A stretch of DNA of 64,000 nt from Lysinibacillus fusiformis (GCF_002845985.1 NZ_PDFK01000003.1:310001-374000); one strand, 5' to 3'. Shown: positions 43,766 to 53,938, counted from the stretch's first letter. Numbers and translations are program-made. The notes: generated from the sequence alone by a model not told the origin.

Positions 43766-43925
43766 TTCAAAAGTGGCCAGACCACTTTTGAATTCATTCA
43801 GTAAGAGACGCCATCATCTGAAGGTGGTGGATTTTGTTTCTTTTTAGTAGGTACCCAAACACCTACTGAATGAAGATAAAGCCTTTGGATGCATTGTTTA
43901 TCTGCGCGAAAGGAAAGCGACAGCA
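43766..43925 (+). other. Structured non-coding region
   Basis: Several nested stems follow each other: TTCAAAAGTGG (43766-43776) / CCACTTTTGAA (43782-43792); TTCATTCAGTA (43793-43803) / TACTGAATGAA (43864-43874) enclosing AGTAGGT/ACCTACT; AGATAAA (43874-43880) / TTTATCT (43897-43903); and CGCGAAAGGAAAGCG. The order suggests a folded RNA or a dispersed repeat rather than an ordinary 5' leader. Nothing encodes a protein here. Confidence 0.5.
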
Positions 43926-43968
43926 ATAATTATTCCAAGGCAAATAGATTGACCGAGGAGTTGATCGT

Positions 43969-44570
43969 ATGGATAAAAAAACCGAACAAAAGAAAGTGTT
44001 TTTAGATATCGTCCAATAATTACGACAACTTATTAAAATAGAAAAAACACAGGCTGGTGAAAAGTCACCTTCCGAAAGAGTCTTTTCAGAACGTCTAGGT
44101 GTCAGGCGATCCTCTGAGAGAGAGGCATTGCGAAGTTTAGAGTTATTAGGTCTTATTGAAACGAGACATGGGGAAGGTATGTTTCTAGCTTCTACATAAA
44201 AGCATCAGCTCGTAGAAATATTGTCGATGTTTATATTAGAAGACATGAAAAGGAAGCCATTCGCATTATAAGTTGTACAGAAACTCTGCAAACACTACCA
44301 GTGTGGGGCAGTTTTTTTGTAAAGCTAGAGATAGAAAATACGATTAATTGTCGGGATGTTTTACGAGAAATAATCATCACGTCAGGAAATCGTCTTTCAC
44401 TAAAAGTCTAGTTTCAGTTAGCAGTTTATGCTGATGACCGTTTAAATCGAAACTCAACAGAAGAAGAAAAATTAATCATTCAAACTATGTTGAAATCGAT
44501 GCAGCTTGGCTATGAAAAAGAAGCATTAAAAGCTTACCAACAGTGGATGAATGCTGAACAAGGCATTTAG
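43969..44570 (+). pseudogene. Decayed FadR/GntR-family regulator
   Basis: The ATG at 43969 opens MDKKTEQKKVFLDIVQ, which stops at TAA and continues in the same frame as a GntR winged helix (SPSERVFSERLGVRRSSEREA, ALRSLELLGLIETRHGEGMF in parts). It then meets a second stop (LAST-TAA) and a frameshift. The C-terminal end (SMQLGYEKEALKAYQQWMN) is in another frame and stops at 44570, 21 nt before accD. At least two nonsense codons and two frame changes disable it. In related genomes this position is held by a FadR-like regulator of the acc genes, so control of accDA may be lost here. Confidence 0.8.
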
Positions 44571-44591
44571 ACAACAAAGGGGGAGTAAAAC

Positions 44592-45440
44592 ATGGTAATA
44601 CGTAGCTTATTTAGTAAAAAGAAAGAGGACGGACAGGAAAAGGGATTTCCAGAAGGACTTATGACAAAATGTCCAGAATGCCGTCACATTCAGTTAACAA
44701 AGGAATTAGAAAAAAATCATAAAGTGTGTACAAAATGCGACCATCATTTCAAAATGACTGCACAGGAGCGCGTAGCATATTTCTTAGATGAAGGTTCATT
44801 TGTTTCAATGGATGATCATTTACAAACAAGTAATCCACTTAATTTCCCTGATTATGTAGAAAAAATTTCAGTGGCTAAACAACAAACGGGATTAAGCGAA
44901 GCTGTACTGACTGGGTTAGGAACTCTTGATGGAGAAGAAATTGTTGTAGCCATTATGGATTCTCATTTCCGTATGGGCTCAATGGGCTCCGTTGTAGGAG
45001 AAAAAATCACACGTGCCGTTGAAAAAGCTATTGAATTACGTGTACCGGTTATTATCTTTACTGCTAGTGGTGGAGCGCGCATGCAAGAAGGTATTCTATC
45101 ATTAATGCAAATGGTAAAAACGAGTGTGGCATTAAAACGTCATAGTGAAGAAGGACTATTATTTATTTCGATCATGACGCACCCTACATACGGTGGCGTT
45201 TCAGCAAGCTTTGCTTCTGTTGGAGATATTAATATTGCTGAACCACAAGCATTGATTGGCTTTGCTGGTCGCCGTGTCATTGAAGAAACATTAAGAGAAA
45301 AATTACCAAATGATTTCCAAAAATCAAAGTTTTTACTAGCACATGGTCAGCTTGATGCAATTTTCCATAGGAAGGATTTACGAAACCAAGTAGCAATACT
45401 TGTAAAAATGCATACAAAAGGCGGTGTGCAACATGTCTAA
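44592..45440 (+). CDS. accD: Acetyl-CoA carboxylase carboxyltransferase subunit beta
   Basis: This 282-residue subunit transfers the carboxyl group from biotin to acetyl-CoA, the committed step of fatty-acid synthesis. The N-terminal zinc ribbon is intact ([15 protein letters not shown]). The carboxyltransferase core is seen in [19 protein letters not shown] and [23 protein letters not shown] precedes the ATG. Its last codons overlap the accA start by eight bases, which couples translation and balances the alpha2beta2 complex. Confidence 0.96.
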   Translation: MVIRSLFSKKKEDGQEKGFPEGLMTKCPECRHIQLTKELEKNHKVCTKCDHHFKMTAQERVAYFLDEGSFVSMDDHLQTSNPLNFPDYVEKISVAKQQTGLSEAVLTGLGTLDGEEIVVAIMDSHFRMGSMGSVVGEKITRAVEKAIELRVPVIIFTASGGARMQEGILSLMQMVKTSVALKRHSEEGLLFISIMTHPTYGGVSASFASVGDINIAEPQALIGFAGRRVIEETLREKLPNDFQKSKFLLAHGQLDAIFHRKDLRNQVAILVKMHTKGGVQHV

Positions 45441-46389
45441 AAATTTAGCTTTTGAAGAACCAGTAGTACAATTACGAGAAAAAATTGATGAATTAAAAAC
45501 GATTGCTACAGAGGCAAATGTAGACATGACAGGCGAAATCGAAAAGCTTGAAACACGTCTAACACAGCTAGAACAATCTATTTATGCCAATATGAAGCCA
45601 TGGGATCGTGTACAGGTTGCTAGACATCCAGAACGACCAACAACTTTACAATATATAGAAGCTATGTGTGAAAACTTTATTGAGTTACATGGAGATCGTA
45701 CATTTGGTGATGATGCAGCTATTCTTGGAGGAATTGCTCTCTTTGAAGGACAGCCCGTAACAATTGTTGGACATCAGCGCGGAAAATCAACTAAAGAAAA
45801 TATTAGACGAAATTTTGGTATGCCACACCCTGAAGGATATCGTAAGGCATTACGCTTAATGAAGCAAGCTGAGAAATTTAAGCGCCCAATTATTTGTTTT
45901 ATTGATACAAAAGGAGCCTATCCGGGTAAGGCAGCCGAGGAACGCGGCCCAAGTGAAGCCATTGCTAGAACTCTCTCTGAAATGGCCATTCTAACAGTAC
46001 CAGTTATTAGTATTGTTATTGGGGAAGGCGGAAGTGGAGGTGCCATTGCATTAGGGGTAGCTAATCGCGTCTTTATGTTAGAGAACTCAACGTATTCGGT
46101 TATCTCGCCTGAAGGGGCTGCATCGATCTTATGGCGAGATGGTAGCCTAGGGAAGCAAGCTGCAGAAGCAATGCGGATAACAGCACCTGACTTAAAAGAG
46201 CTTGACGTTATTGATGGAATAATCCCTGAAATAACGGGTGGAGCACACCGCAATGTTGTGAAGCAAGCATTTTATATAAAAGAATGTATAAGCGTCACAC
46301 TAAAAGCATTGAATTCCCTAAATGGCGAACAATTAATTGAAGATCGCTATGAGAAATTCAGAAAGATTGGACAATATACAGAAGCCTAA
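45433..46389 (+). CDS. accA: Acetyl-CoA carboxylase carboxyltransferase subunit alpha
   Basis: This 318-residue partner of AccD completes the carboxyltransferase. It is recognised from the N-terminal coiled part ([15 protein letters not shown]), the [21 protein letters not shown] stretch in pattern, [17 protein letters not shown] and [18 protein letters not shown]. The ATG at 45433 is chosen over the GTG at 45424 because of the AAGGCGGTG spacing. In many Bacillales pfkA and pyk follow; here a strong terminator and a transposon end follow instead. Confidence 0.95.
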   Translation: MSKNLAFEEPVVQLREKIDELKTIATEANVDMTGEIEKLETRLTQLEQSIYANMKPWDRVQVARHPERPTTLQYIEAMCENFIELHGDRTFGDDAAILGGIALFEGQPVTIVGHQRGKSTKENIRRNFGMPHPEGYRKALRLMKQAEKFKRPIICFIDTKGAYPGKAAEERGPSEAIARTLSEMAILTVPVISIVIGEGGSGGAIALGVANRVFMLENSTYSVISPEGAASILWRDGSLGKQAAEAMRITAPDLKELDVIDGIIPEITGGAHRNVVKQAFYIKECISVTLKALNSLNGEQLIEDRYEKFRKIGQYTEA

Positions 46390-46554
46390 ATTCATTTTTA
46401 GGTTTTTGGACATGTGAATTTGTTCGTAAAGAGAGAAAAATTGTTTCTTAAATAAATTAATATTCCAATGAATGATGGAAGAAAAAAGAGTTGTAGTTTG
46501 TAAAAAAGATTGATCATTGATAATATAGTTCGATTATAAATGATCGATATTTTA

Positions 46555-46602
46555 AAACCCACGCATTTTGATAAAAGTTTGATCAAAATGCGTGGGTTTC
46601 TT
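46555..46602 (+). terminator. Intrinsic terminator of accDA
   Basis: An 18-bp perfect stem, AAACCCACGCATTTTGAT / ATCAAAATGCGTGGGTTT, ends in TTTCTTC. Confidence 0.88.
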
Positions 46603-46913
<311 letters not shown>

Positions 46914-47226
46914 TGTATATGGACAAGAACTTTTAGACAAATTGGACAAGAACCTTTAGACAATGCCACAAACCTGCCTTCTTTGCTCGAGGATTATAAA
47001 GAATTCTTATTATTTGGACAAGAACTTTTAGACACTTTATTTTATTTGGGGACAAGAACTTTTAGACATTTTATTCTTTGTATTCAAGAATTGATAGGAC
47101 TTTTTCAATTTATAGGACAAGAACTTTAAGACACTTTAATTTTTTAAAGGACAAGAACTTTTAGACATTTTATTTTTTTGATTAGTTGATAAGATGAAAA
47201 TGTTCATGGATAAGAATCTACAGGCA
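46914..47226 (+). repeat. Tn7-like transposon end with transposase-binding repeats
   Basis: A terminal TGTATAT at 46914 leads into a 19-bp motif, GGACAAGAACTTTTAGACA, at 46921-46939. Further copies lie at 46944-46962, 47016-47034, 47050-47068, 47115-47133 and 47149-47167, each with at most one or two differences. A degenerate seventh lies at 47208-47226. All point the same way at irregular spacing, as do TnsB sites in Tn7 ends. The E. coli Tn7 end likewise starts TGT, four bases, then GGACAA. A palindrome (ATGTCTGGACAT / ATGTCCAGACA) follows at about 47240-47290. Confidence 0.75.
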
Positions 47227-47433
47227 TTTTAGATAGGAATGTCTGGACATAATTTAAAACCTTTCTTTTTGTAAAAGAATGTCCAGACAATCATATTTTT
47301 CAGTGTAATTTAATAATAAAATTTCAGTAAAAATAGACCCGTTCACATTTTTATGAAATTTGCTCCAAGTAAAAACCTTTATTAAACTATACTAGTATTT
47401 TTTCATAACATTAAATATATATAATTAGTAGAA

Positions 47434-47919
47434 TTAATCACTTCTTTTTTCCATTATGATGGTATCATGCCACTTTCCATGTAACTGAGCAATTTTTTCT
47501 CGAGTTCCAACAACTCTAAATCCCATCTTTTTATGTAATTGAATACTTGATGCATTGATGGCGAAAATAGATGATTGGAGTGTCCAAAACCCTGCCTTTT
47601 CACTCTCTTCAATTAGTATTTTAAATAGTTTTGAGGCAATACCTTTCCCTTTACTATCACTTGATATATAAACACTAACTTCTCCCACTCCAGAATAAAC
47701 GGCGCGTGTAGAGACGGGTGAAATGGCAATCCAACCAACTACTCTATTATGTTCTTCTGCAACAAAGCGCAAGGTCGCATGATGTCTTTCATCCCATACC
47801 TGTTCACTTGGCACAATTGTTTCAAAGGTTGCCATCCCTGTTTCGATTCCTTCTTTATAAATCTTTAATACCTCTTGTAAATCCTTATTTTCCATTTTAC
47901 GAACAATAAGTGTGTCCAT
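47434..47919 (-). CDS. ArsN-like/phosphinothricin-type N-acetyltransferase
   Basis: This 161-residue GNAT enzyme is of the PAT/Bar type: MATFETIVPSEQVWDERH, VGWIAISPVSTRAVYSGVGEVSVYI in part, and SKGKGIASKLFKILIEES with the acetyl-CoA loop KGKGIAS. Enzymes of this type acetylate phosphinothricin, and the ArsN1 members acetylate the arsenic analogue arsinothricin. The arsenic-resistance neighbourhood favours an ArsN1-like role. AAGGGGGAAATGG precedes the ATG. A hairpin separates it from the flavoprotein gene upstream, so it may be expressed at a lower level. Confidence 0.82.
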   Translation of the reverse strand: MDTLIVRKMENKDLQEVLKIYKEGIETGMATFETIVPSEQVWDERHHATLRFVAEEHNRVVGWIAISPVSTRAVYSGVGEVSVYISSDSKGKGIASKLFKILIEESEKAGFWTLQSSIFAINASSIQLHKKMGFRVVGTREKIAQLHGKWHDTIIMEKRSD

Positions 47920-47937
47920 TCCATTTCCCCCTTGAAA

Positions 47938-47967
47938 AAGGACTGCTAGCTTTCGCTAACAGTCAAA
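47938..47967 (-). terminator. Hairpin between the flavoprotein and acetyltransferase genes
   Basis: On the minus strand GACTGTTAGC pairs with GCTAGCAGTC (one mismatch) and CCTTTTTC follows. It may be a partial terminator. Confidence 0.65.
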
Positions 47968-47970
47968 TTA

Positions 47971-49326
47971 TTAACAACCTTTATTTGATTGATTGACAAG
48001 ATTAATACTACATACGCCTGTTTCTGGTAATTCTAATTCCACACGTTTCGATGCTTCTTCATCACCTGATAAATAAGCTGTTATAGAACGAACCTGTTCG
48101 TAGCCGGTTGCCATTAAAAATGTTGGTGCGCGTCCATAACTTTTAGCTCCTACTATATAGAAGTCCTTTTCAGGTTGGCGTAGTATTTCTTCACCATGCG
48201 CTCTTACTGTGCCACAACTATGCACATTAGGATCAATTAGTGGCGCTAATGCTTGCACACTTTCTGTTGCTGTATCGATAGATAAACGCAGTTCATTGTT
48301 CATGGTAAAATCAGGTCGATTTCCTGCATTAACAATAAGTTCATCGAATCCTGTAAGTACTTTTTGTTCTCCATTAATAGTACCTACAATATGGATATTT
48401 TCTTCTTTTTTCACCTGTGAAATATAGAAAGGTGTTACTACCTCAATTTTTCCTGTATCTACTAATTCATGGATGCGAATACCCAATGCGCCACGTGCTG
48501 CCAACGCATCTTTTTCCTCCCCGCCATAGGCCTCTTCTACAGATCTTTTACGCATAATCCACACAAGCTTTGTTGAAGGATTATCTTGTTGTAATTCAGC
48601 CAAAGCTAATAAGGTATTGATCGCTGAATGACCACCACCAATGACAGCAACCTTCTTATTTGCATATCTCTTAGGATTCGTATTTATATCTGGAATACCA
48701 TACTCAATATGATCTGCTAATGCTTTTTCATTTTTCAGCCAAATACCTGTAGAATTTGCCGGGTTTGGGTTCCCCCATGTTCCTGTTGCATCAATAACTG
48801 CTTTGGCCTCAATAATATCGATGTCATCCTCTTTTTCAACATAAACATTAAAGGACTGATTTAATCGATTTTTTGATTTCATTTTATCATTTAATTGTCG
48901 TGAAATACCTACTACTTTTGAGTTCAATCGGATACTTGGTTTTATTTGTGTTAACTCTGCCAAAGGTTTTAAATAAAGATCGATTAACTCATGCCCCGTA
49001 GGTATTGTTTCTAAGTTAGGTTCTAACCAATCAGACCCCTCTAATAGTGATTTAGCAGCTTTATTGATGTTATAACGCCATGGAGAAAATAGTGTGACAT
49101 GCCCCCAAGTACGAATATTGTGTGCTATTTCATTGCCAGCCTCAAGTAAAATAAATGTCTGGTTTTGCTCTACTAAATGAGCAGCAGCAGCTAATCCGAT
49201 AGGACCTGCACCAATGATTACAATCGGTAAATTCTTATTGGAATAATTAACAGTCTCTTTGACTTCAATGTCCTGAACAGGAGTACAACAAGATTGATTT
49301 TGGTTGATTACTTTTAGTGTTTTCAT
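47971..49326 (-). CDS. FAD/NAD(P)-binding flavoprotein of the arsenic cluster
   Basis: This 451-residue two-dinucleotide-binding-domain flavoprotein resembles flavin monooxygenases and thioredoxin-reductase-like oxidoreductases. The FAD motif is IVIIGAGPIGLAAAAHL at about residue 35 and the NADPH motif is KVAVIGGGHSAINTLLALA at about residue 224. A Cys pair in QSCCTPV at residues 13-14 and a terminal Cys (residue 451) may bind arsenite or be redox-active. The gene has its own ArsR operator 24 nt upstream. Oxidation of an organoarsenical or an arsenite-linked thiol is plausible, but the substrate is not known. Confidence 0.75.
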   Translation of the reverse strand: MKTLKVINQNQSCCTPVQDIEVKETVNYSNKNLPIVIIGAGPIGLAAAAHLVEQNQTFILLEAGNEIAHNIRTWGHVTLFSPWRYNINKAAKSLLEGSDWLEPNLETIPTGHELIDLYLKPLAELTQIKPSIRLNSKVVGISRQLNDKMKSKNRLNQSFNVYVEKEDDIDIIEAKAVIDATGTWGNPNPANSTGIWLKNEKALADHIEYGIPDINTNPKRYANKKVAVIGGGHSAINTLLALAELQQDNPSTKLVWIMRKRSVEEAYGGEEKDALAARGALGIRIHELVDTGKIEVVTPFYISQVKKEENIHIVGTINGEQKVLTGFDELIVNAGNRPDFTMNNELRLSIDTATESVQALAPLIDPNVHSCGTVRAHGEEILRQPEKDFYIVGAKSYGRAPTFLMATGYEQVRSITAYLSGDEEASKRVELELPETGVCSINLVNQSNKGC

Positions 49327-49349
49327 ATAAACTTCTCCTTTTTTTCTCT

Positions 49350-49369
49350 ATATAAGTATTCCCTTATAT
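49350..49369 (-). promoter_or_regulatory. ArsR operator 3
   Basis: ATATAAGTATTCCCTTATAT is a palindrome with ATATAAG half-sites, the same as in the two operators ahead of arsR. It lies directly upstream of the flavoprotein gene and shows that this unit is also under ArsR control. Confidence 0.75.
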
Positions 49370-49383
49370 AAAATTTATTTTTT

Positions 49384-49406
49384 ACGTCTAGCAGTAAGCT
49401 AGACGT
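49384..49406 (-). terminator. Hairpin after the small ars-cluster ORF
   Basis: ACGTCTAGC and GCTAGACGT form a 9-bp perfect stem downstream of the 73-aa gene. There is no strong U-run. Confidence 0.5.
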
Positions 49407-49433
49407 AATTTATTTAAGCTTTTGTGATAGTTA

Positions 49434-49655
49434 TTAACACACTTCAATTTCACACATGATTTTATCAATTTCTTTTATAGCTTTTTCAAATTGCAACCAT
49501 GTAGAAGTGCCGTAATGATCCATATCTCCTTTAAAAAAGAAATCAAAAGCAAACTCTTTTGCCTGTATCAATGTGTATTCTCTACTATTCATAATTAACT
49601 TTAAATAAGCGATAAAATAATCTTTAGTTAATACGCTAGCATGATTTACAGTCAT
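49434..49655 (-). CDS. Small ars-cluster protein of unknown function
   Basis: This 73-residue protein has a predicted helical fold (AYLKLIMNSREYTLIQAKEFAF) and a C-terminal CEIEVC, with two Cys spaced by four residues, that might bind a metal. The ATG at 49655 follows GGAGG with 8-nt spacing; the longer TTG reading is rejected because it overlaps that site. It follows the HesB-like gene by 63 nt in the same direction and is probably part of the ars transcript. No family is recognised. Confidence 0.55.
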   Translation of the reverse strand: MTVNHASVLTKDYFIAYLKLIMNSREYTLIQAKEFAFDFFFKGDMDHYGTSTWLQFEKAIKEIDKIMCEIEVC

Positions 49656-49718
49656 TTTAATATCCTCCAATAACGGATTGAATAATGCTAAGACAGTCTG
49701 TAAAATTAGGATATATGT

Positions 49719-50000
49719 TTAGCAAGATGTTTGTGAGTATCCAACTAATACTAAACCTAGTTCACCATTCTCTTCTTCCGCATGGATCGTCACATCTGTT
49801 AATTGTGGTGCAATATCAGGATGAATTGCCACTTCGATACCTTCAATTGTTTGAATTGTATCTTGTGCTGCTGGTGCTTCTAAGCCTACACCTAAATTAA
49901 CCCCACAGCAGCCTGCAATACCAAAGAAACGAAGCGTTTTAACCTCTGAATCAGTTAATACCTGTTCTAAATAACTTTTACCTTCTGGACTCATTTTCAT
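49719..50000 (-). CDS. HesB/IscA-like Fe-S-type protein of the ars operon
   Basis: This 93-residue protein has the HesB/IscA beta fold (FFGIAGCCGVNLGVGLEAP...) with Cys pairs at GCCG and the C-terminal TSC in place of the usual C-x-C arrangement. Related small proteins recur downstream of arsA in Bacilli, where As(III) handling has been suggested. Its ATG overlaps the arsA stop by four bases (ATGA), so it is translationally coupled to arsA. The role is inferred from context. Confidence 0.7.
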   Translation of the reverse strand: MKMSPEGKSYLEQVLTDSEVKTLRFFGIAGCCGVNLGVGLEAPAAQDTIQTIEGIEVAIHPDIAPQLTDVTIHAEEENGELGLVLVGYSQTSC

Positions 50001-51766
50001 TTGATTTTCTCTCCTTTTAATTTATGTAAGCCTTGTGTTCCAATCGGTGGCATTTTTACCCATGGAATGGCCACAAATTGATTATTGCTGATGAATCTAA
50101 CTTCTTTTAGCCATTTCATTTCAGCTTGTTGTTTTTGAATTAATGTTGGACTTGTTGTGTAGATAGATGAAAATGTCTGATTTACTACCCACCAATCAAC
50201 AGATAATCCAGCACGGTGTAAATCTTCTTGTAAGCGCGAAGCTTCAAAAACAGGTGTTGCTTCAGGAAGAGATACAATGGCAACACTCGTATAAGAGGCA
50301 TCACGCAACCTTGGTAACAGGTTTGAAACAGCTGGAGGAATATTCCTTTGTGAACGGCTTATTTCGCGATGATAAGCTTCTGTTGCATCTAATAACAGCA
50401 ACGTATGCCCTGTTGGTGCGGTATCAATAATTATGACTTCATCTTGATGATTTTCTACAACGTTGGCAAATGCTCTGAATACAGCTATTTCCTCTGTACA
50501 AGGAGAAGCCAAATCCTCTTTCACAATTGCTAAACCTTCCTCATTCATCGTTTCACTTGCCTTTGCAAGCACTTCAGCTTCATAGTTTGCCACTTCTACT
50601 TTTGGATCAATACGACTGATCGTTAAGTTTTTAACGTTATCATCACCGAATGTCCAATCGAGGTGTGCGGCAGGATCTGTTGTAGTTAAATGTACATGAG
50701 TACCCTCTTCTGCTAATCGCAATGCAATATAAGAAGCCAAAGTTGTTTTTCCAACTCCACCTTTGCCCATCGTAAAAATGAGTTTCGGTCTACGTTCTAA
50801 ATAATCTGCAATCATTTCTTCTATCCCAGGAATCTTAGTTTCTTCATATGATTCATCTTCATGTATAACTTCTTTGTTAGTCATCCATGCTTGCATACGC
50901 TCAATACTTGATAAAGAGTATGGTACAAACGGTAAGTAAAAATGTTCATATCGATTTAGTTCTTCAGGAATTCTTGTTAATGCATTAGATTGGCGCGTAA
51001 TGAATGCCTCTTCGATTTCATCAGTAGAATTGACATTATTCATATATCCATTAATAAGTAAAATCTGATTTTCAATACCGATTTCAAACAGCTCGTAAGA
51101 AGCACGTGCTGCTTCTTTTAAAGGGTTTTCTTCAGGACGTGTCACCAACATTAAAGTTGTTTGATTAGCATCCTTTAAACGATCAACAGCCTCTTTATAA
51201 ACTTCACGCTGTGGCTCTAGCCCTTTTAAAGGACCTAAACATGAAGTGCCAGTCGTGTTTTCATCTAGAAACGTAGACCATGCAGAAGGCAATTGTAATA
51301 ATCGTAACGTATGCCCTGTTGGTGCTGTATCAAATACGACAGTGTCAAAATTCCCCATCACTGAAGTATCAGTCAATAGTGATGCAAATTCATTAAAGGC
51401 GGCAATTTCTACTGTGCAAGCACCAGAAAGTTGTTCCTCCATATTTTGTAATACCACTTCAGGTAGTTTTCCACGGTACGGACCAACCATTTGCTCTTTA
51501 TAATGTTGTGCCGCCTGTTCAGGGTCCAAATTTATCGCAAATAAATTGTCTATGCCTTCAATTTTTGTTGGACTATAAGAAAGCGTTTGACCAAAAATAT
51601 CTTGTAAATTGGATGCGGGATCTGTACTAATTAAAAGTACCTTTTTCCCTTCATTTGCAAAGGCTATTGAAAGGCTACAAGCAACCGATGTTTTCCCAAC
51701 GCCCCCTTTCCCCGTAAAAAACAGGAATGGGGTGTCTGGGAAATGACTTCTTGTAAAGCGTTCCAT
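49997..51766 (-). CDS. arsA: Arsenite-stimulated ATPase ArsA
   Basis: This 589-residue soluble ATPase consists of two homologous halves. Both P-loops are present: GKGGVGKTS at about residue 19 and GKGGVGKTT near residue 333. Both DTAPTGHTL signal-transduction motifs are intact. The metalloid-binding cysteines appear in GACTVEIAAF and PCTEEIAVF. It energises arsenite export through the membrane protein encoded upstream. The ATG at 51766 is chosen because AAAGGAG lies 9 nt before it; the ATG at 51775 abuts the ribosome binding site. ArsA acting with Acr3 rather than ArsB is known in Firmicutes. Confidence 0.96.
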   Translation of the reverse strand: MERFTRSHFPDTPFLFFTGKGGVGKTSVACSLSIAFANEGKKVLLISTDPASNLQDIFGQTLSYSPTKIEGIDNLFAINLDPEQAAQHYKEQMVGPYRGKLPEVVLQNMEEQLSGACTVEIAAFNEFASLLTDTSVMGNFDTVVFDTAPTGHTLRLLQLPSAWSTFLDENTTGTSCLGPLKGLEPQREVYKEAVDRLKDANQTTLMLVTRPEENPLKEAARASYELFEIGIENQILLINGYMNNVNSTDEIEEAFITRQSNALTRIPEELNRYEHFYLPFVPYSLSSIERMQAWMTNKEVIHEDESYEETKIPGIEEMIADYLERRPKLIFTMGKGGVGKTTLASYIALRLAEEGTHVHLTTTDPAAHLDWTFGDDNVKNLTISRIDPKVEVANYEAEVLAKASETMNEEGLAIVKEDLASPCTEEIAVFRAFANVVENHQDEVIIIDTAPTGHTLLLLDATEAYHREISRSQRNIPPAVSNLLPRLRDASYTSVAIVSLPEATPVFEASRLQEDLHRAGLSVDWWVVNQTFSSIYTTSPTLIQKQQAEMKWLKEVRFISNNQFVAIPWVKMPPIGTQGLHKLKGEKIK

Positions 51767-51767
51767 C

Positions 51768-52127
51768 TTACGCATCTCCTTTTAGTGACAAGCGTACTTT
51801 TGGCTTTTGTAGTAATTCGTCTTCTGAAAGACCTGACCAATGTGAAAATTGTTCATTTGTTGGATAGATCCCTTTGCAAAGTAATTCTCCATCCACAAAC
51901 GTTGCAGGTAAGGCATCCATTCCTTCTGACATTAATAGTTGATTGATTGCTTCGTTTTCTACAAAAGCATTTGGTTCGTTTGTAAGATTAAATCTTTCAG
52001 CTTCTATGTTTGTTTTCTTTAAATTATTCATAATAAATGACATACGCAATAATTCTGGGTCTATAGAGGGTCCACATAAACCTGTAGAACAGCACATTGC
52101 TGGTTCATAGATATGAATTTTTTTCAA
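51768..52127 (-). CDS. arsD: Arsenite metallochaperone ArsD
   Basis: This 119-residue protein delivers As(III) to ArsA and acts as a weak regulator in some species. The essential Cys-12, Cys-13 and Cys-18 are seen in MCCSTGLCGPS. The fold also contains ALPATFVDGELLCKG. It ends one base before the arsA start, so ArsD and ArsA are made in a coupled manner. Confidence 0.95.
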   Translation of the reverse strand: MKKIHIYEPAMCCSTGLCGPSIDPELLRMSFIMNNLKKTNIEAERFNLTNEPNAFVENEAINQLLMSEGMDALPATFVDGELLCKGIYPTNEQFSHWSGLSEDELLQKPKVRLSLKGDA

Positions 52128-52128
52128 A

Positions 52129-52548
52129 TTATTTCAGCTCCTCAGCTACAAATTGTTCAATGCGTTTACCAATTGCATCACGAACATTTTGGAATACAGC
52201 CCACTTCTCTTCATCCGTACCTGTCGCTTTCGCTGGATCTTCAAATCCCCAATGCTCACGACGAACGTGAGGAGGTGTCATTGGGCATTTATCAGCTGCA
52301 TCCCCACATAACGTGACAACTAACGTGGCGTTGTTTAATGTCTCAAAATCAATTAAATCGGATGTGTGATTTGAAATATCAACCCCTACCTCCGCCATCG
52401 CTTTAATGGCCTTCGGATTTACGCCATGTACTTCAATACCAGCACTTTTTACAGTCCAATTTGTTGGGAGTAATTTTTTTGCCCATCCTTCAGACATTTG
52501 ACTACGGCATGAGTTCCCCGTACATAAGAAATAAAGTGTATTTGTCAT
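52129..52548 (-). CDS. arsC: Arsenate reductase (thioredoxin-coupled)
   Basis: This 139-residue low-molecular-weight phosphatase-like enzyme reduces As(V) to As(III). The P-loop CTGNSCRS is at residues 9-16 and the redox relay cysteines are Cys-81 and Cys-88 (LCGDAADKC). The [17 protein letters not shown] region is typical of the Bacillus/staphylococcal type. AAGGAGC precedes the start. Its product arsenite is exported by Acr3 encoded just upstream. Confidence 0.97.
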   Translation of the reverse strand: MTNTLYFLCTGNSCRSQMSEGWAKKLLPTNWTVKSAGIEVHGVNPKAIKAMAEVGVDISNHTSDLIDFETLNNATLVVTLCGDAADKCPMTPPHVRREHWGFEDPAKATGTDEEKWAVFQNVRDAIGKRIEQFVAEELK

Positions 52549-52560
52549 AAAAATTGCTCC

Positions 52561-53619
52561 TTATAATTTAATGGTTTTAAAGTATTTTTTCTGCCAACGT
52601 AAGGCAACCCATACAAGTCCTATGAGAACAGGTACTTCTACAAGTGGACCAATAACAGCAGCAAATGCCACGCCACTATGCAGGCCAAACACACCAACTG
52701 CAACCGCAATCGCTAGCTCAAAGTTGTTACTTGCAGCTGTAAAAGAAAGAGCTGCTGTGACAGGATAAGATGCACCTACTTTACGGGAAGAGAAGAATGA
52801 CACAGCAAACATGATCACAAAGTAAATAAATAATGGAATAGCAATTCGCACTACATCAAGTGGCAGTTCTACTAATTGCTCACCCTTTAAAGCAAACATC
52901 ATCACAATCGTGAACAGCAGTGCAATTAAAGTAAGTGGTGAAATTTTCGGTAAGAACTTTTCCTCATACCACTGATTCCCTTTTGCTTTAATCCCTATCC
53001 AACGTGTGAGGAATCCTGCAGCAAATGGTATCCCTAAGTAAATTAGAACGCTCTTTGTAATCTCCCACATAGAAATGGATACATTGAAATTCTCTAAACC
53101 AAACCAACCAGGTAATACATTTAAGAAAAAGTAAGCAAAAATAGAATATGTTAAAATTTGAAAAATAGAGTTAAATGCTACTAAACCAGCTACATATTCA
53201 CGATCTCCACGCGCTAAATCATTCCACACAATCACCATGGCAATACATCGAGCTAAGCCAATCATAATGAGTCCAGCCATATATTCTGGGTAATCATGTA
53301 AGAAGATAATCGCTAAAAAAAACATGAGGAACGGGCCTAGTAACCAGTTTTGTAAAAGTGATAGTAATAGTACTTTCCAATCTTTAAACACTCGCCACAT
53401 TTCTTCATACTTTACTTTCGCTAATGGGGGATACATCATGACAATTAACCCTATAGCAATAGGTATGGACGTTGTGCCAATAGACATGGACTCTAACGCT
53501 TCACCAACATTAGGCATGGTGATACTTAATACAACACCTATTCCCATCGCAACGAATATCCAAAGGGTAAGGTAACGATCTAAAAAAGAAAGCTGTTTTG
53601 TTAAAGATTCATTACTCAT
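52561..53619 (-). CDS. acr3: Arsenite efflux transporter Acr3
   Basis: This 352-residue membrane protein of the BART superfamily exports arsenite. About ten membrane helices are predicted. The conserved Cys falls in [13 protein letters not shown] (helix 4), with [14 protein letters not shown] near the C-terminus. The N-terminus [16 protein letters not shown] is typical. The start follows GGAGG and overlaps the arsR stop by eight bases. It works alone or powered by ArsA. Confidence 0.96.
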   Translation of the reverse strand: MSNESLTKQLSFLDRYLTLWIFVAMGIGVVLSITMPNVGEALESMSIGTTSIPIAIGLIVMMYPPLAKVKYEEMWRVFKDWKVLLLSLLQNWLLGPFLMFFLAIIFLHDYPEYMAGLIMIGLARCIAMVIVWNDLARGDREYVAGLVAFNSIFQILTYSIFAYFFLNVLPGWFGLENFNVSISMWEITKSVLIYLGIPFAAGFLTRWIGIKAKGNQWYEEKFLPKISPLTLIALLFTIVMMFALKGEQLVELPLDVVRIAIPLFIYFVIMFAVSFFSSRKVGASYPVTAALSFTAASNNFELAIAVAVGVFGLHSGVAFAAVIGPLVEVPVLIGLVWVALRWQKKYFKTIKL

Positions 53620-53938
53620 TTATATTTCCTCCTACATGGCAGCAATCTGTGCCACAGTTGCACCCGTTTAAAGGCTGAATTTCTTCTAAAATGCCCTTCA
53701 TCAATGGCGTTTGATCCTCTACTAAACGGTAATGTTTCCAAGTCCCTACTTTTCGTTCCGTAATAATGCCTGCCTCCTTTAATTTTCGTAGATGTTGACT
53801 AACTGCTGGTTGTGATATTCCTAGCACATCCACAAAATCACATACACATACCTCCCCATTTTTCATGCATGCAAGTAATTTAATGCGATTTAAATCAGCT
53901 GCTGCTTTTAATTGTTTTTCAATTAGTGTATTTTCCAT
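53612..53938 (-). CDS. arsR: ArsR-family arsenic-responsive repressor
   Basis: This 108-residue winged-helix repressor releases DNA on binding As(III). The metal site is Cys-31/Cys-33 (EVCVCDF), with the recognition helix [19 protein letters not shown]-terminal Cys cluster (CNCGTDCC) is additional. It is the first gene of the operon arsR-acr3-arsC-arsD-arsA-hesB and is preceded by two palindromic operators. AAGGAGTG supports the start. Confidence 0.95.
   Translation of the reverse strand: MENTLIEKQLKAAADLNRIKLLACMKNGEVCVCDFVDVLGISQPAVSQHLRKLKEAGIITERKVGTWKHYRLVEDQTPLMKGILEEIQPLNGCNCGTDCCHVGGNINE

Noticed and set aside
46921..47226. Regular-looking 19-bp direct repeats as a possible CRISPR array
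   Set aside because: Spacing varies from 4 to about 53 nt, the repeat is AT-rich with no palindrome, there are no cas genes, and the TGT terminus with TniQ nearby fits transposase-binding sites.
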